Shown here piece after piece: positions 40,366 through 48,566 of a DNA stretch of 64,000 nucleotides. Origin of the DNA: CATOSP01 sp034422355 (GTDB taxonomy: Bacteria > Chloroflexota > Dehalococcoidia > Lucifugimonadales > UBA3495); assembly GCA_034422355.1 (NCBI GenBank), contig DAOUJS010000140.1:15466-79465 (forward strand), written 5' to 3'. The notes under the pieces were generated by a model that saw nothing but the letters and a program-made list of their open reading frames with translations, did not search any database and had not been told where the DNA came from. The translations under genes were made by a program, and so were the position numbers. Position 1 is the stretch's first letter. Each line of letters begins with the position of its first letter.

Positions 40366-40647
40366 TTAACCGTTGCCAGGCTCCCAGCGCCGCCGCAGCG
40401 AGTCGATGTAGACCCGCTCATAGTCTCCATAGTGGGCGTTGGGGGCCAACTCCGATAGTTGCTCGGCCCACATGTACTCCACGTCCTCCCAGCGTATTGG
40501 GTACGGCGTCTGGTCGAAGAACTCGGTGACCGCCTCAGTTGAGCCGACAGCCTGCACGTAGCCCATCATTTGGAAGTTGTCGTACAGGTTGCCGTGCTCG
40601 GAGACGAAGCGCCCCTTCATGGCCGCCAGTATCACGAAGGTGGGCAT
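40366..40647 (-). CDS. Small conserved-looking protein downstream of thiolase
   Basis: The 93-residue soluble protein contains aromatic-rich segments (GNLYDNFQMMGYVQAVGSTE, YPIRWEDVEYMWAEQL, HYGDYERVYIDSLRRRWEP). I do not recognise it. Its ATG at 40647 lies seven bases after the thiolase stop in the same direction, so the Zn-ribbon, thiolase and this gene probably form one operon. A role with acyl-CoA thiolysis is inferred from position only. Confidence 0.55.
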   Translation of the reverse strand: MPTFVILAAMKGRFVSEHGNLYDNFQMMGYVQAVGSTEAVTEFFDQTPYPIRWEDVEYMWAEQLSELAPNAHYGDYERVYIDSLRRRWEPGNG

Positions 40648-40654
40648 GGCCCGC

Positions 40655-41800
40655 CTACTTCTTCAGGATGTGGACGGTAGTTACGTCCCCCGCGCCCGAG
40701 CATTGGGCAAGACCGGCCCTCGCTCCCGCCACCTGCCTCTGACCCGCCTCGCCCCGGAGCTGTGTGACCGTCTCATGCACCTGCCTGATGCCCGTGGCCC
40801 CAAATGGGTGCCCCATCGCCAGCAGCCCGCCGTCTGTGTTGGTGGGGATATCCCCGGACAACGATGTCCGCCCATCCGCCGTCGCGCGCCAGGCTTCCCC
40901 GAAGGGCGTCAGGTGAAGCGACTCCAACTGTTGCAACTCGCCAATGGTGGCGGCGTCGTGGACTTGCACCAGGTCCACGTCCTCCGGCCCCATACCGGCC
41001 ATCTCGTAGGCCTGGAGCGCGCCGGGTTCGGTTCTATAGGGGCTGAACGCCGAGTGGTCGCTGCCCCGCCCGTTGTAGCTGCCGGAACTCAGCACCGCCG
41101 CGGCTATGCCCACCGTCCGCGACTCGTCGATCTCGTAACGCGCCAGGGACTCACGGGCGCATAGTACTGCCGCCGCCGCCCCCTCACTGGTAGGGCAGCA
41201 CTGGTACAGGGTCAGCGGGTCGGCTATGGGCCGCGATTCCAGCACTTCTTCCACGGTACATATGGCGTTGCGGTGGGCAAAAGGGTTGAGGGATGCGTTC
41301 TGCCGGGCCTTGACCGCAATCTGGGCGAAGGCCGACGCTGGCGCCCCGGTGTCCTCCATGTAACGGCGCATCCGCAGGGCATATCCGGCCATCATGTGGT
41401 CGCCGCCGATGTAGCGGTCCGGGCTGTCCTCGGCGGTGACGGTGACCGGGCCGCGCGGCACCTTTTCCGCCCCGAAGGCCAGCGCCAGGTCGTACAGCCC
41501 GGTGGTCACGCCCCAGTATGCCTGCCAGAAGGCGGTGGAGCCGCTGGAGCAGGCGTTTTCGACGTTGACTATGGGGATGCCCGTCAGCCCCAGCTTCCCC
41601 AGGGCCGTCTCCCCCACCGACATGCCGTGATAGTAGACGTGGCCGAAGTAGGCTACGGGAATGTCCTTCCAGCGCACCCCTGCATCTTTCAGGGCGGGAA
41701 GCACTGCTTCCATCGCCAGGGTAGCCAGGTCCTTGCCGGGAAACCGCCCGAAGGGGTGCAGGCCGACGCCTGCGACAACTACTTCACGGCCTTGGCGCAT
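40655..41800 (-). CDS. Thiolase-family protein (SCP2/SCPx-type acetyl-CoA acyltransferase)
   Basis: This 381-residue thiolase-fold protein has the nucleophilic cysteine in VENACSSGSTAFWQAY and the C-terminal HPFGATGIRQ block, where the catalytic His lies. The last cysteine motif GAGDVTTVHIL lacks the usual C-x-G, as in SCPx-type thiolases that act with an OB-fold Zn-ribbon partner. That partner is encoded just upstream. It probably cleaves or condenses branched or steroid-like acyl-CoA. The ATG at 41800 is preceded by AGAGG. Confidence 0.88.
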   Translation of the reverse strand: MRQGREVVVAGVGLHPFGRFPGKDLATLAMEAVLPALKDAGVRWKDIPVAYFGHVYYHGMSVGETALGKLGLTGIPIVNVENACSSGSTAFWQAYWGVTTGLYDLALAFGAEKVPRGPVTVTAEDSPDRYIGGDHMMAGYALRMRRYMEDTGAPASAFAQIAVKARQNASLNPFAHRNAICTVEEVLESRPIADPLTLYQCCPTSEGAAAAVLCARESLARYEIDESRTVGIAAAVLSSGSYNGRGSDHSAFSPYRTEPGALQAYEMAGMGPEDVDLVQVHDAATIGELQQLESLHLTPFGEAWRATADGRTSLSGDIPTNTDGGLLAMGHPFGATGIRQVHETVTQLRGEAGQRQVAGARAGLAQCSGAGDVTTVHILKK

Positions 41801-41899
41801 TTGCCATAACCTCTGATAACAACGGCCCCGGACAGCCTTGCCGGCCGGGGAGCCGCGGGTGGGATTCGTACCTCGACGGTCCGATGACTCTGCCGTATC

Positions 41900-42316
41900 C
41901 TAACCGCCAGGGGACGCGGGACGCCACTTGTAGACCAGCTTCTCTTCGCCGCCGCCCTCGGAAGCAATGGACTGCAAAGCCAGTTCTACTGCCATTCCGA
42001 TCTTGAGTTGGTCGTGTTCGCAGTCGATGACCTCGGCCAGCACCTGCGGGCCTTCCGGCAGTTCCACCTGCCCCAGGACGTAGGGGACCGGTCCCGGCCA
42101 CCCGGCGGGAGGCACCCGCACCACGGTATAGCTGTACAACACGCCTGTCTGTCCGAGCTCCACCAACTCCAGGCGGTCCGACGTGCAGCTTTGGCAGAAA
42201 GCGCACGGCCCGAACACCGTTACCCCGCAATCAAGGCAGCGCATCCCCAGCAGGACGCCGCCAGCGCGTCCATCATCGGACAATCGTAATCGCTGTGGGT
42301 CTATGGACTTTGGCAT
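41900..42316 (-). CDS. Zn-ribbon / OB-fold (DUF35) acyl-CoA-associated protein
   Basis: The 138-residue protein begins with a rubredoxin-like zinc ribbon (GMRCLDCGVTVFGPCAFCQS, four cysteines), followed by an OB-fold (TGVLYSYTVVRVPPAGWPGP, PYVLGQVELPEGPQVLAEV). Such DUF35 proteins are obligate or structural partners of SCP2-type thiolases and bind acyl-CoA. The thiolase gene is 99 bases downstream. The C-terminus (YKWRPASPGG) ends next to a GC-rich inverted repeat between the two genes. Confidence 0.88.
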   Translation of the reverse strand: MPKSIDPQRLRLSDDGRAGGVLLGMRCLDCGVTVFGPCAFCQSCTSDRLELVELGQTGVLYSYTVVRVPPAGWPGPVPYVLGQVELPEGPQVLAEVIDCEHDQLKIGMAVELALQSIASEGGGEEKLVYKWRPASPGG

Positions 42317-42443
42317 GGTCGAATCGCCCCTCTCCGGCGGATTCCCAGCTTAATCACGGTATCCGGGGGTGTCAACCTGGACAGTCTTCAAGATTCCCCC
42401 AGTGGGACTGCCGAGGAAAATCTTGTTTTACGGACACTTCCGG

Positions 42444-42794
42444 TTATATCCGGGCATTTTCCGTCATTTGGGACCACGGTCGAGCGGGATGGTCCCGGCC
42501 AGGGCGGCGGGCAGAAACTGAAGGTGCAAGACATGATACGGAAGCGCCTCTGGGGTTGGGAAGGGGGAAGCCGTCCACTATGGCGAAGGCCGGGTCGTAC
42601 CGGATGGAACCCAGGAGGACTTGCCAGGCCCGCTCCTTGACCCGCCAGAAGTTGGCGGCTTGGCGCACGAAAGTAGTGCGGCAGACCTGGGCTATGGCCG
42701 GAAAGAAGTGGCTGTAGTCCTGGCAGAAGTACCGGTAGAGGGCTGTGTCCTGGTTCAAGCCCAGGAACTCGCCCAATGCCTCCATGGTCAGCAC
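42444..42794 (-). pseudogene. IS982-family transposase, N-terminal fragment
   Basis: The frame begins like an IS982-type transposase (LYRYFCQDYSHFFPAIAQVC, then FVRQAANFWRVKERAWQVLL and AIVDGFPLPN), matching the N-terminal helical domain and the first catalytic-region block. After about residue 80 the frame becomes unrelated Arg/Pro-rich sequence and ends. The DDE core is missing. No inverted terminal repeats were identified around it. Confidence 0.75.
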
Positions 42795-42910
42795 TTCAGC
42801 ATCGGACTAAAATGGTTCAATGGTTCGGGGCCACTCTTTCGGAGCAGTTGTCCCTGAAAAAGGCGCTGCAAGGCATCATCTATCCGGCAAAAGACTGAAA
42901 TTGTTTTGGT

Positions 42911-42974
42911 ATCCAGGTCCATCACACATCTCCACTGGGAACCGCAACTCCAGTAGAGGGGTTTGGACCTGGAT
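42911..42974. repeat. 10-bp perfect inverted repeat
   Basis: ATCCAGGTCC (42911-42920) and GGACCTGGAT (42965-42974) enclose 44 bases, in otherwise gene-free DNA between the IS982 fragment and the nuclease-like gene. It could be a mobile-element end or a structured transcript; nothing decides between these. Confidence 0.5.
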
Positions 42975-43048
42975 TTTCAACCCCTTTATAACCTGCGCAT
43001 CGGGTTAGCTAACGCGGATCCATAGGCTGAGTCAGGGCCCAACCTGGT

Positions 43049-43843
43049 TTACTCAAGGCTAGGCGTCCGGTCCTCCAGTTGGTGCCAGTACACCGCTCCT
43101 GACTCCACCGCCTCCGCGGCTTCCCTGTCGTTCCTGACGCTGGCCACTGCGGCTTGGGCTGTCTTCCCGGTGAAAGACTCGATTAGCCTGGCGTTCCGGA
43201 TGGCCCGGTCGCAGTCCCTGAGGTCTGCGGTGAAGGAGACTTCCATCGCAATATAGCGGGCGCCGGTCCCGTCCGTAGCTTCGATCACCAGGTCGGCGTT
43301 CCTGAAGCTGCGTCCCACGTTCCTGGGCAGGGTGTTTCCCGCCATCTCCCTCAGATCATCGGAGCCCAGGGTCCGGACGAACTCCAGGCCCATATCGTAC
43401 GCGATGTTCCGGGCGTCCTGGATGGTCCGGTTCCTGGCGAAGTCCCCCTTGATGGTGCCGAAGTCCCCTTCCATGCGGTCCAGCCGGGTGTCGATGCGGT
43501 CCAGCCGCGCATCTATGTTGAGGTGAGTTGTCCTGTGCTCTTCGACGAAGGCGTCGAACTTCTCATTCTGCGCCCCCTGCTCCTCCATGAAGGCACCGAA
43601 CTTCTCGTTCTGCGCCCTCTGCTCCTCCATGAAGGCACCGAACATCTCATTCTGCGCCCTCTGCTCCTCCATGAAGGCGTCGAACTTCTCATTCTGCGCC
43701 TTCTGCTCCTCCGCGAAGGCGTCGAACTTCACTGGGAGCTGCAGCAGGTCCTCGCCCAGTATCTGGGCACGCACGGCGTCCCGCCACTGGGGATTGTTCC
43801 TGAGCGCTTCGAGGAAGTCGTCTTGATTGTTGATGGTCGTCAT
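43049..43843 (-). CDS. Coiled-coil protein with PD-(D/E)XK-nuclease-like domain (paralogue)
   Basis: From the ATG at 43843 the product has 264 residues. An N-terminal segment (FLEALRNNPQWRDAVRAQIL) is followed by repeated 14-residue heptad pairs (KFDAFMEEQRAQNE type), a second coil (RLDRIDTRLDRMEGDFGTIK) and the C-terminal domain with SFRNADLVI and YIAMEVSFT. The last ~130 residues align with the protein encoded at 5816-6589, including RNADxVI, YxAxExSFT, RAxRN and FTG. Predicted nuclease fold with E-x-S in place of E-x-K; function untested. It has a -10 box seven bases before the ATG and no leader. Confidence 0.7.
   Translation of the reverse strand: MTTINNQDDFLEALRNNPQWRDAVRAQILGEDLLQLPVKFDAFAEEQKAQNEKFDAFMEEQRAQNEMFGAFMEEQRAQNEKFGAFMEEQGAQNEKFDAFVEEHRTTHLNIDARLDRIDTRLDRMEGDFGTIKGDFARNRTIQDARNIAYDMGLEFVRTLGSDDLREMAGNTLPRNVGRSFRNADLVIEATDGTGARYIAMEVSFTADLRDCDRAIRNARLIESFTGKTAQAAVASVRNDREAAEAVESGAVYWHQLEDRTPSLE
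43562..43729 (-). repeat. Four 42-bp coding repeats (14 residues each)
   Basis: Four tandem units encode KFDAFAEEQKAQNE, KFDAFMEEQRAQNE, MFGAFMEEQRAQNE and KFGAFMEEQGAQNE; a partial fifth unit (KFDAFVEEH) follows. DNA identity between the central units is very high, so expansion is recent and keeps the coiled-coil heptads in register. Confidence 0.9.
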
Positions 43844-43850
43844 GGCGCCA

Positions 43851-43856
43851 ATTATA
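43851..43856 (-). promoter_or_regulatory. -10 element of the paralogous nuclease-like gene
   Basis: On the minus strand TATAAT (43856 to 43851) lies seven bases before the ATG at 43843, the same arrangement as at 5804-5816 for the paralogue. The transcript is likely leaderless, and the frame extension to 43873 is not used. Confidence 0.55.
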
Positions 43857-43897
43857 CTCCGTTCCCCGTCCATTGGTCTGCCTAGCGGGTCGTTCCG

Positions 43898-44140
43898 TTA
43901 CCTTGGCCGCGGCCCTCCTCTTGGCGTCGCTGCACCTGCGGGACTGCCAGTTGAACTCGCGCGTGTGGGGCAGCGGGTCTGGCCCGCGATGGTGGTCTCG
44001 TTGCAGCTCCGGTACTCCCTGCGTTTGTGCGTCTGGTCTCTCGCCCGCTCGTACTCCTGGTGCTGTTCGGGGGTGCGTTTAGCTCGGGGTTGCTTGGCCG
44101 TTTCTTTATCTGTGGGTCTGCCCTAATAACGGGGGTCCAA
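43898..44140 (-). pseudogene. Remnant of a small basic zinc-ribbon-like protein
   Basis: On the minus strand the frame reads GRPTDKETAKQPRAKRTPEQ, then HQEYERARDQTHKRREYRSC, NETTIAGQTRCPTR, resembling small basic proteins in which CxxC..PGxTRCxxC forms a zinc knuckle. After the last cysteine the expected tail (REFNWQSRRCSDAKRRAAAK) is one frame over, at about 43985. Only three of the four cysteines survive. It lies just upstream of the nuclease-like gene, in the same direction. The family is not certain. Confidence 0.4.
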
Positions 44141-44203
44141 CTCACTTTCGATACTGGCCCCTAATTGCGAGAACCGTAGAGGTTAGACTCGGTTCCGTAT
44201 CTA

Positions 44204-44224
44204 GACCGGAGTTTCGCAATTCTC
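44204..44224 (+). repeat. 21-bp dispersed repeat, copy 2
   Basis: It is identical over 21 bases to 5743-5763. It lies in gene-free DNA between the degraded zinc-ribbon-like remnant and the acyl-CoA synthetase. Confidence 0.6.
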
Positions 44225-44613
44225 CTTGAGGCTTGACACGAAGGCGATGTGTATGGCCATCTGTTTAATGGCCTTATCTGCGCCAATTATAGATTGATGG
44301 GGCCAAATTTTTTCAAGGAGCCTGGGTCGAAATGGACCATTCGAGGCATTCGCAGGGGCGAATCCAACAACGTGGAATATCCACCGAGGGAGTGAACGTC
44401 GTGCTCAAGTACGGAAGGCGTCGTTACGGCCATGAGGGCATAATCTGCGAAATGGACAAAAGGTCCCGTTTAAGGGCACGGACGTAGATGGGTAAATCAG
44501 CATACCGGCGTATAGAACCAAGGCTCAATTGTAGATTGGTCCTCGCACTGGACCGGGAAACGATAATAACAGTGTGCCACCGGAATAGCAGATACAGATA
44601 TGGTTAGCAATCT

Positions 44614-44645
44614 CCCGCGTTCACGGCCGTTGACCGTGGCGCGGG
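44614..44645 (+). promoter_or_regulatory. Hairpin in the leader of the acyl-CoA synthetase gene
   Basis: CCCGCG (44614-44619) pairs with CGCGGG (44640-44645), and the inner CACGG pairs with CCGTG, giving an 11-pair stem with a small internal loop. It ends 36 bases before the ATG at 44682. It could be a protein-binding site or a leader structure. Confidence 0.4.
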
Positions 44646-44681
44646 TACATGGTAGGTTTGGGTTGTTGGAGTGGTTGCGCC

Positions 44682-46310
44682 ATGAGCGAGATTGCCGTAC
44701 ACGACATGCCTGAACGTCCCGCGTGGGACATGGAATTGGCCGAGTTCCTTGGGACAGTCGTCAAGCGGAGTCCCGGCAAGGTCTTCGTCGAGATGCAGGG
44801 GCGGAAGCTGACCTTCCGCGAGTTCGAGGAAGCGGTGAAGGCTACTGCCGGCCTGTTCCACTCCCTGGGAGTGGGTCACGGCGACCGGGTGTGCCTCTTC
44901 ATGCCCAACTGCATGGAGTACCTCTTCTGCTGGTTCGGACTGTCGAGCATCGGGGCAATCGGCGTTCCAATCAACACGGCCTACAAGCGCGACGAGACGG
45001 CCTACATCCTGAACGACGCCGGGGCCTGCGGGCTGGTTGCCGACTCAGGGTTGCTCGACATCGCGCAGCAGGCCGCCGACCTTGCCCCTACGATACGACA
45101 CAGGCTGCTCGTTGGAGATGACGCGGACGCCCCGGACTGGACCGGTTTTTCCGACGCCCTGGCCGACGCTGTGCCGCTGGCGGACATCCCCAAGGTCTCC
45201 CCCGGCGATGTGTCGATGCTGGTCTACACCTCCGGCACCACGGGTAATCCCAAGGGCGTGATGGTGACACACCGGATGTACGTGGCCGCCGGGCAGGGGT
45301 TCGCCCACTGGACCCAGGCCACTGCTGACGACCGTTTCTTCACCTGCCTGCCCTATTTCCACGCCAACGTGCAGTATTACTCCACGATGGGCGCGCTGGC
45401 GGCGGGAGCGACCCTGGTGGTGGTGGACCGTTTCAGCGCTTCCCGGTTCTGGGACCAGGTGCGGGCCGCCGATGCCACGGTGGTCAATTTCATCGGTATG
45501 ATGATGCCGGTCCTGGCCAAGAACCCGGAGTCTCCAACCGACCGGGAGAACCGGGTGCGGCTGTTCTACGGCTCTCCCGCCTTCTCCCCGGAGTTCCTGG
45601 CCGATTTCCAGGAGCGGTTCGGGACGGACATCATCGTCGGGTTCGGCATGACCGAGACCTGCTACGGCACAATCGAGCAGATTGGCCAGCACCGCCGCGC
45701 AGGGTCGTCGGGCCAGCCCCGCCAGCACCCTGATCCGAGCTTCACCAACCAGGTGCGCATCGCCGATGCCGAGACTGGCGAGCCGGTGGGCGTAAACACT
45801 GTCGGGGAGATCACGGTCAACAATCCTGCCGTTACTCCCGGCTACTGGAACAACGAGGAGCAGACGCGACAGACCCTCCGGGACGACTGGCTGTATACCG
45901 GCGATCTTGGCTGGCTGGACGAGGACGGGTTCCTCTACTTCGTTGACCGGAAGAAGGACATCATCCGGCGAAGGGGCGAGAATATCTCTTCCCAGGAAGT
46001 GGAGGACGTAATCAAGAGCCACGCCGAGGTGATGGACTGCGCCGTGATCGCCGTGCCGTCGGAATTGGGGGAGGACGAGGTGAAAGCCTACGTCGCCACT
46101 GCGCCGGGTTCCGGGCTCAAGCCCGAGGACGTGGTGTACTGGTGCGCGGAGCGGCTGGCCTATTTCAAGGTGCCCCGATACCTGGAGATGCGGACGGAGC
46201 TTCCCCGCACGCCCAGCCTGAGAGTGCGCAAGGACCTGCTGCGCCAGGAACGAGAGGACCTGATCGAGGGATGCTTCGACCGGGAGGCCGCGGGTATACG
46301 CATCCGATGA
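44682..46310 (+). CDS. AMP-dependent acyl-CoA synthetase (class I adenylate-forming)
   Basis: This enzyme activates a carboxylic acid to acyl-CoA through an acyl-AMP. It has 542 residues from the ATG at 44682. The P-loop-like A3 motif is MLVYTSGTTGNPKGVMVTH, the A5 motif is VGFGMTETCYG, the A7 block is YTGDLGWLDEDGFLYFVDRK, and A8 is KDIIRRRGENISSQEVEDV. A C-terminal lysine region (ELPRTPSLRVRKDLL) contains RVRK rather than the common GKIxK. The substrate is probably a medium or aromatic acid, not assignable from sequence. A hairpin lies in the leader. Confidence 0.9.
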   Translation: MSEIAVHDMPERPAWDMELAEFLGTVVKRSPGKVFVEMQGRKLTFREFEEAVKATAGLFHSLGVGHGDRVCLFMPNCMEYLFCWFGLSSIGAIGVPINTAYKRDETAYILNDAGACGLVADSGLLDIAQQAADLAPTIRHRLLVGDDADAPDWTGFSDALADAVPLADIPKVSPGDVSMLVYTSGTTGNPKGVMVTHRMYVAAGQGFAHWTQATADDRFFTCLPYFHANVQYYSTMGALAAGATLVVVDRFSASRFWDQVRAADATVVNFIGMMMPVLAKNPESPTDRENRVRLFYGSPAFSPEFLADFQERFGTDIIVGFGMTETCYGTIEQIGQHRRAGSSGQPRQHPDPSFTNQVRIADAETGEPVGVNTVGEITVNNPAVTPGYWNNEEQTRQTLRDDWLYTGDLGWLDEDGFLYFVDRKKDIIRRRGENISSQEVEDVIKSHAEVMDCAVIAVPSELGEDEVKAYVATAPGSGLKPEDVVYWCAERLAYFKVPRYLEMRTELPRTPSLRVRKDLLRQEREDLIEGCFDREAAGIRIR

Positions 46311-46355
46311 TGCGGTCCTGCCAATTGATTTCACGACATGAGATGGGAGGAGGAT

Positions 46356-46832
46356 ATGGCGGAGCGGCGCTATTGGCTCTTCAAATCGGAACCATCGGCA
46401 TTTTCTTACACTGACTTGCAAAACGAACCTGACCAGACCGCTGAGTGGGATGGAGTGCGCAACTACCAGGCGCGGAACTTCATGCGCGACGATATGAAGG
46501 TGGGCGATGGCGTCCTGTTCTACCACAGCAACGCCAAGCCCCTGGCGGTGATCGGCACCGCCACGATTGTCAGCGGGGCCTACCCCGACCCGACGGCATT
46601 CGACCCGTCGGAAAAATACTACGACCCCAAGAGCAACCCCGACTCCCCCGCCTGGCTGATGATTGACATAAAGGCCGACAGGGAATTCACCCGCCCGGTC
46701 ACTTTGGCAGAGATAAAGGACAATCCGCGCCTCAAGGATATGTACGTGGCGCGTCGCGGGATGCGACTCTCGATACAGCCGGTGACCGAGGAGGAATGGG
46801 ACGAGGTGCTGTCCCTGGGAGGGATCGGCTGA
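46356..46832 (+). CDS. EVE-domain (PUA-like) protein
   Basis: From the ATG at 46356 (GGGAGGAGG upstream) this is a 158-residue single-domain EVE protein: YWLFKSEPSAFSYTDL, TAEWDGVRNYQARNFMRDDM, VGDGVLFYHSNAKPLAVIG and LKDMYVARRGMRLSIQPVTE. EVE domains bind modified bases in DNA or RNA. The stand-alone form, like human THYN1 or bacterial homologues, has no known enzymatic role. It is followed three bases later by the SagB-type gene. Confidence 0.92.
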   Translation: MAERRYWLFKSEPSAFSYTDLQNEPDQTAEWDGVRNYQARNFMRDDMKVGDGVLFYHSNAKPLAVIGTATIVSGAYPDPTAFDPSEKYYDPKSNPDSPAWLMIDIKADREFTRPVTLAEIKDNPRLKDMYVARRGMRLSIQPVTEEEWDEVLSLGGIG

Positions 46833-46835
46833 GCC

Positions 46836-48437
46836 GTGAGCGCCCAGGACAACGCTCGCAGGTCTGGAGCGGCCAGGGACTACCACGAGGCCACCAAGCT
46901 CTCCTATATCAACCTGCGGACCAAGCCGCCCCTCTACAAGTCCTACCGGGACTTACCGGTGGCGCCGCTGCCGCAGGATTTCCCGTCACCGGACACCCCG
47001 GCGCTGGAGGCGCTGGGTAACGGCAGGGCTGTTCCCGATGCCCCGCCCCCGGTGACAATCCCTTCGGTTGCCCAACTCCTGTACTATTCAGCGGGGCTGA
47101 TTCGCAAGGCGTTTCTTCGCTCCGCCGGAGAGGTGCATTACCGGGCCGCAGCCTCCGCCGGCGCTCTTTACCCCATCGATCTGTATGTGGTCTGTAGCGA
47201 TATAGAGAGGTTGGAGGCCGGGGTGTACCACTTCTCGGCTGCGGACTTCTCCCTGGGGCAGCTCCGGCAGGGCGACTTCCGAGGTCAGCTTTCGGCAGCA
47301 GCCGGGAATGACCCGGAAGTGGCCACCGCGCCATTTAGCATAATCTGCACCGCCAACTTCTGGCGCAGCGCGTGGAAATACCGGGCTCGGGGATACCGCT
47401 ATTGTTTTTGGGACTGCGGCACGGTCCTGTCCAACTTGCTGGCCGCTGCCCGCGCCCAGGGCCAACCGTCAAGGGTGTCGGTGGGATTCGTGGACAGCGA
47501 CGTTGACCGGCTGCTGGGTATAGACCCGGCGGATGAAGCGGGCCTGTGTATCGTTACCGTTGGCTCCGGGTCCGGTGCTCCCGCCTCGTCAGCCGCCGCT
47601 GGCGCATTGCCTGACATAACGCCGGAGTACAATCTGGCCGGGGAGCAAATCGGGTACGACGAGGTCACGCTTGCCCACGCGGAAGCCGCGCTGGCGACGC
47701 CGGAGGACGTAACTGCCTGGAGGTCTGCGGCGCTGGCCGGGTCCGAGAAGAAAGGCACTACAGGCTCAGGCGTTCCGGTAGCCATTGGCCGGGAAGCAGG
47801 GCTGCCCCTGGCCGAGGTAATCCTGGAGCGAGGCTCGACCCGCCGTTTCGCCCGCGATCCGATTTCCAGGACGCAGTTCGAGACCATTCTTGCCGCCGCC
47901 ACCCGGCCATCGCAGTGGGACTTCCAGGGCCAGGGGAGTCTCCAGGGCGTATACCTTATCGTGAATGCCGTGGAGTCATTGGCTCCGGGCGCATACTTTT
48001 TCTCAGTGGAGGGCCAGGAGTTGATCCTGCTCCGGGAAGGGGAGTTCCGGGAGCAGGCCGCTCACCTGTGCTTTGAGCAGGCGTTGGGCGGAGATTCCAG
48101 CGCGGTGGCCTTCTTCATGGCCGACCTGGAGGATGTATTCCGGCGCATGGGCAGCCGGGGATACCGGGCGGCGCAACTGGAGGCGGGCGTGATGGGCGGG
48201 AATATGTACCTGGCCGCCCACTCCCTGGGTCTGGGCGCCACGGGCATGACCTTCTACGATGATGAAGTCACCGAATTCTTCTCCCCCCATGCTCAGGGCA
48301 AGAGCGTCATGTTCCTGGTGGGACTGGGGAAGCGGGGACACCCCAACCGCGTCCGTCCATACCGCTCACGGGTCGCGGTGCAACTGGACGCGCTGGCCCG
48401 AGGGGCGGGCGGCGCGTCCGCCTATGGTGGAGACTAG
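46836..48437 (+). CDS. SagB-type nitroreductase-fold dehydrogenase, double domain
   Basis: The 533-residue protein contains two nitroreductase-like halves. The first has IPSVAQLLYYSAGLIRKAFL, YRAAASAGALYPIDLYVVC and RYCFWDCGTVLSNLLAAARA. The second has VILERGSTRRFARDPISRTQ, ILAAATRPSQWDFQGQGSL and GGNMYLAAHSLGLGATGMTF. SagB proteins are FMN oxidoreductases that oxidise azolines in thiazole/oxazole peptides, but no cyclodehydratase or precursor gene is nearby, so this is probably a stand-alone oxidoreductase of the same family. The GTG start follows the EVE gene by three bases. Confidence 0.85.
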   Translation: MSAQDNARRSGAARDYHEATKLSYINLRTKPPLYKSYRDLPVAPLPQDFPSPDTPALEALGNGRAVPDAPPPVTIPSVAQLLYYSAGLIRKAFLRSAGEVHYRAAASAGALYPIDLYVVCSDIERLEAGVYHFSAADFSLGQLRQGDFRGQLSAAAGNDPEVATAPFSIICTANFWRSAWKYRARGYRYCFWDCGTVLSNLLAAARAQGQPSRVSVGFVDSDVDRLLGIDPADEAGLCIVTVGSGSGAPASSAAAGALPDITPEYNLAGEQIGYDEVTLAHAEAALATPEDVTAWRSAALAGSEKKGTTGSGVPVAIGREAGLPLAEVILERGSTRRFARDPISRTQFETILAAATRPSQWDFQGQGSLQGVYLIVNAVESLAPGAYFFSVEGQELILLREGEFREQAAHLCFEQALGGDSSAVAFFMADLEDVFRRMGSRGYRAAQLEAGVMGGNMYLAAHSLGLGATGMTFYDDEVTEFFSPHAQGKSVMFLVGLGKRGHPNRVRPYRSRVAVQLDALARGAGGASAYGGD

Positions 48438-48566
48438 ACACTTTCGCCCGCCTTACATCCTGCCGCACTCCAGACGCGGCCACGTATTTTGCTTTTCCAG
48501 AGATCCTTCTAAGATTGCTCGACATGGAATCGCCACAGGAAATTTCAAGAGAGGGGATTGGTCAAT

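Larger units (their letters stand above)
44141..44681. other. Intergenic region, ~540 bases
   Basis: No gene is supported. It contains the second copy of the 21-bp repeat (44204-44224), an imperfect opposing match to its AATTGCGA end at 44163-44170, and a hairpin directly before the acyl-CoA synthetase. Small open frames are short and unconserved-looking. Confidence 0.5.

Noticed and set aside
41855..41895. tRNA-like sequence on the minus strand (GGTTAGGATAC, then GGTACGAATCCCACC)
   Set aside because: The T-stem does not pair, the anticodon arm cannot be drawn with a 7-base loop, and the 5' part is the end of the Zn-ribbon coding sequence.
46836..48437. Thiazole/oxazole-modified microcin cluster
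   Set aside because: Only the SagB-type protein is present; there is no cyclodehydratase, precursor or protease gene beside it.
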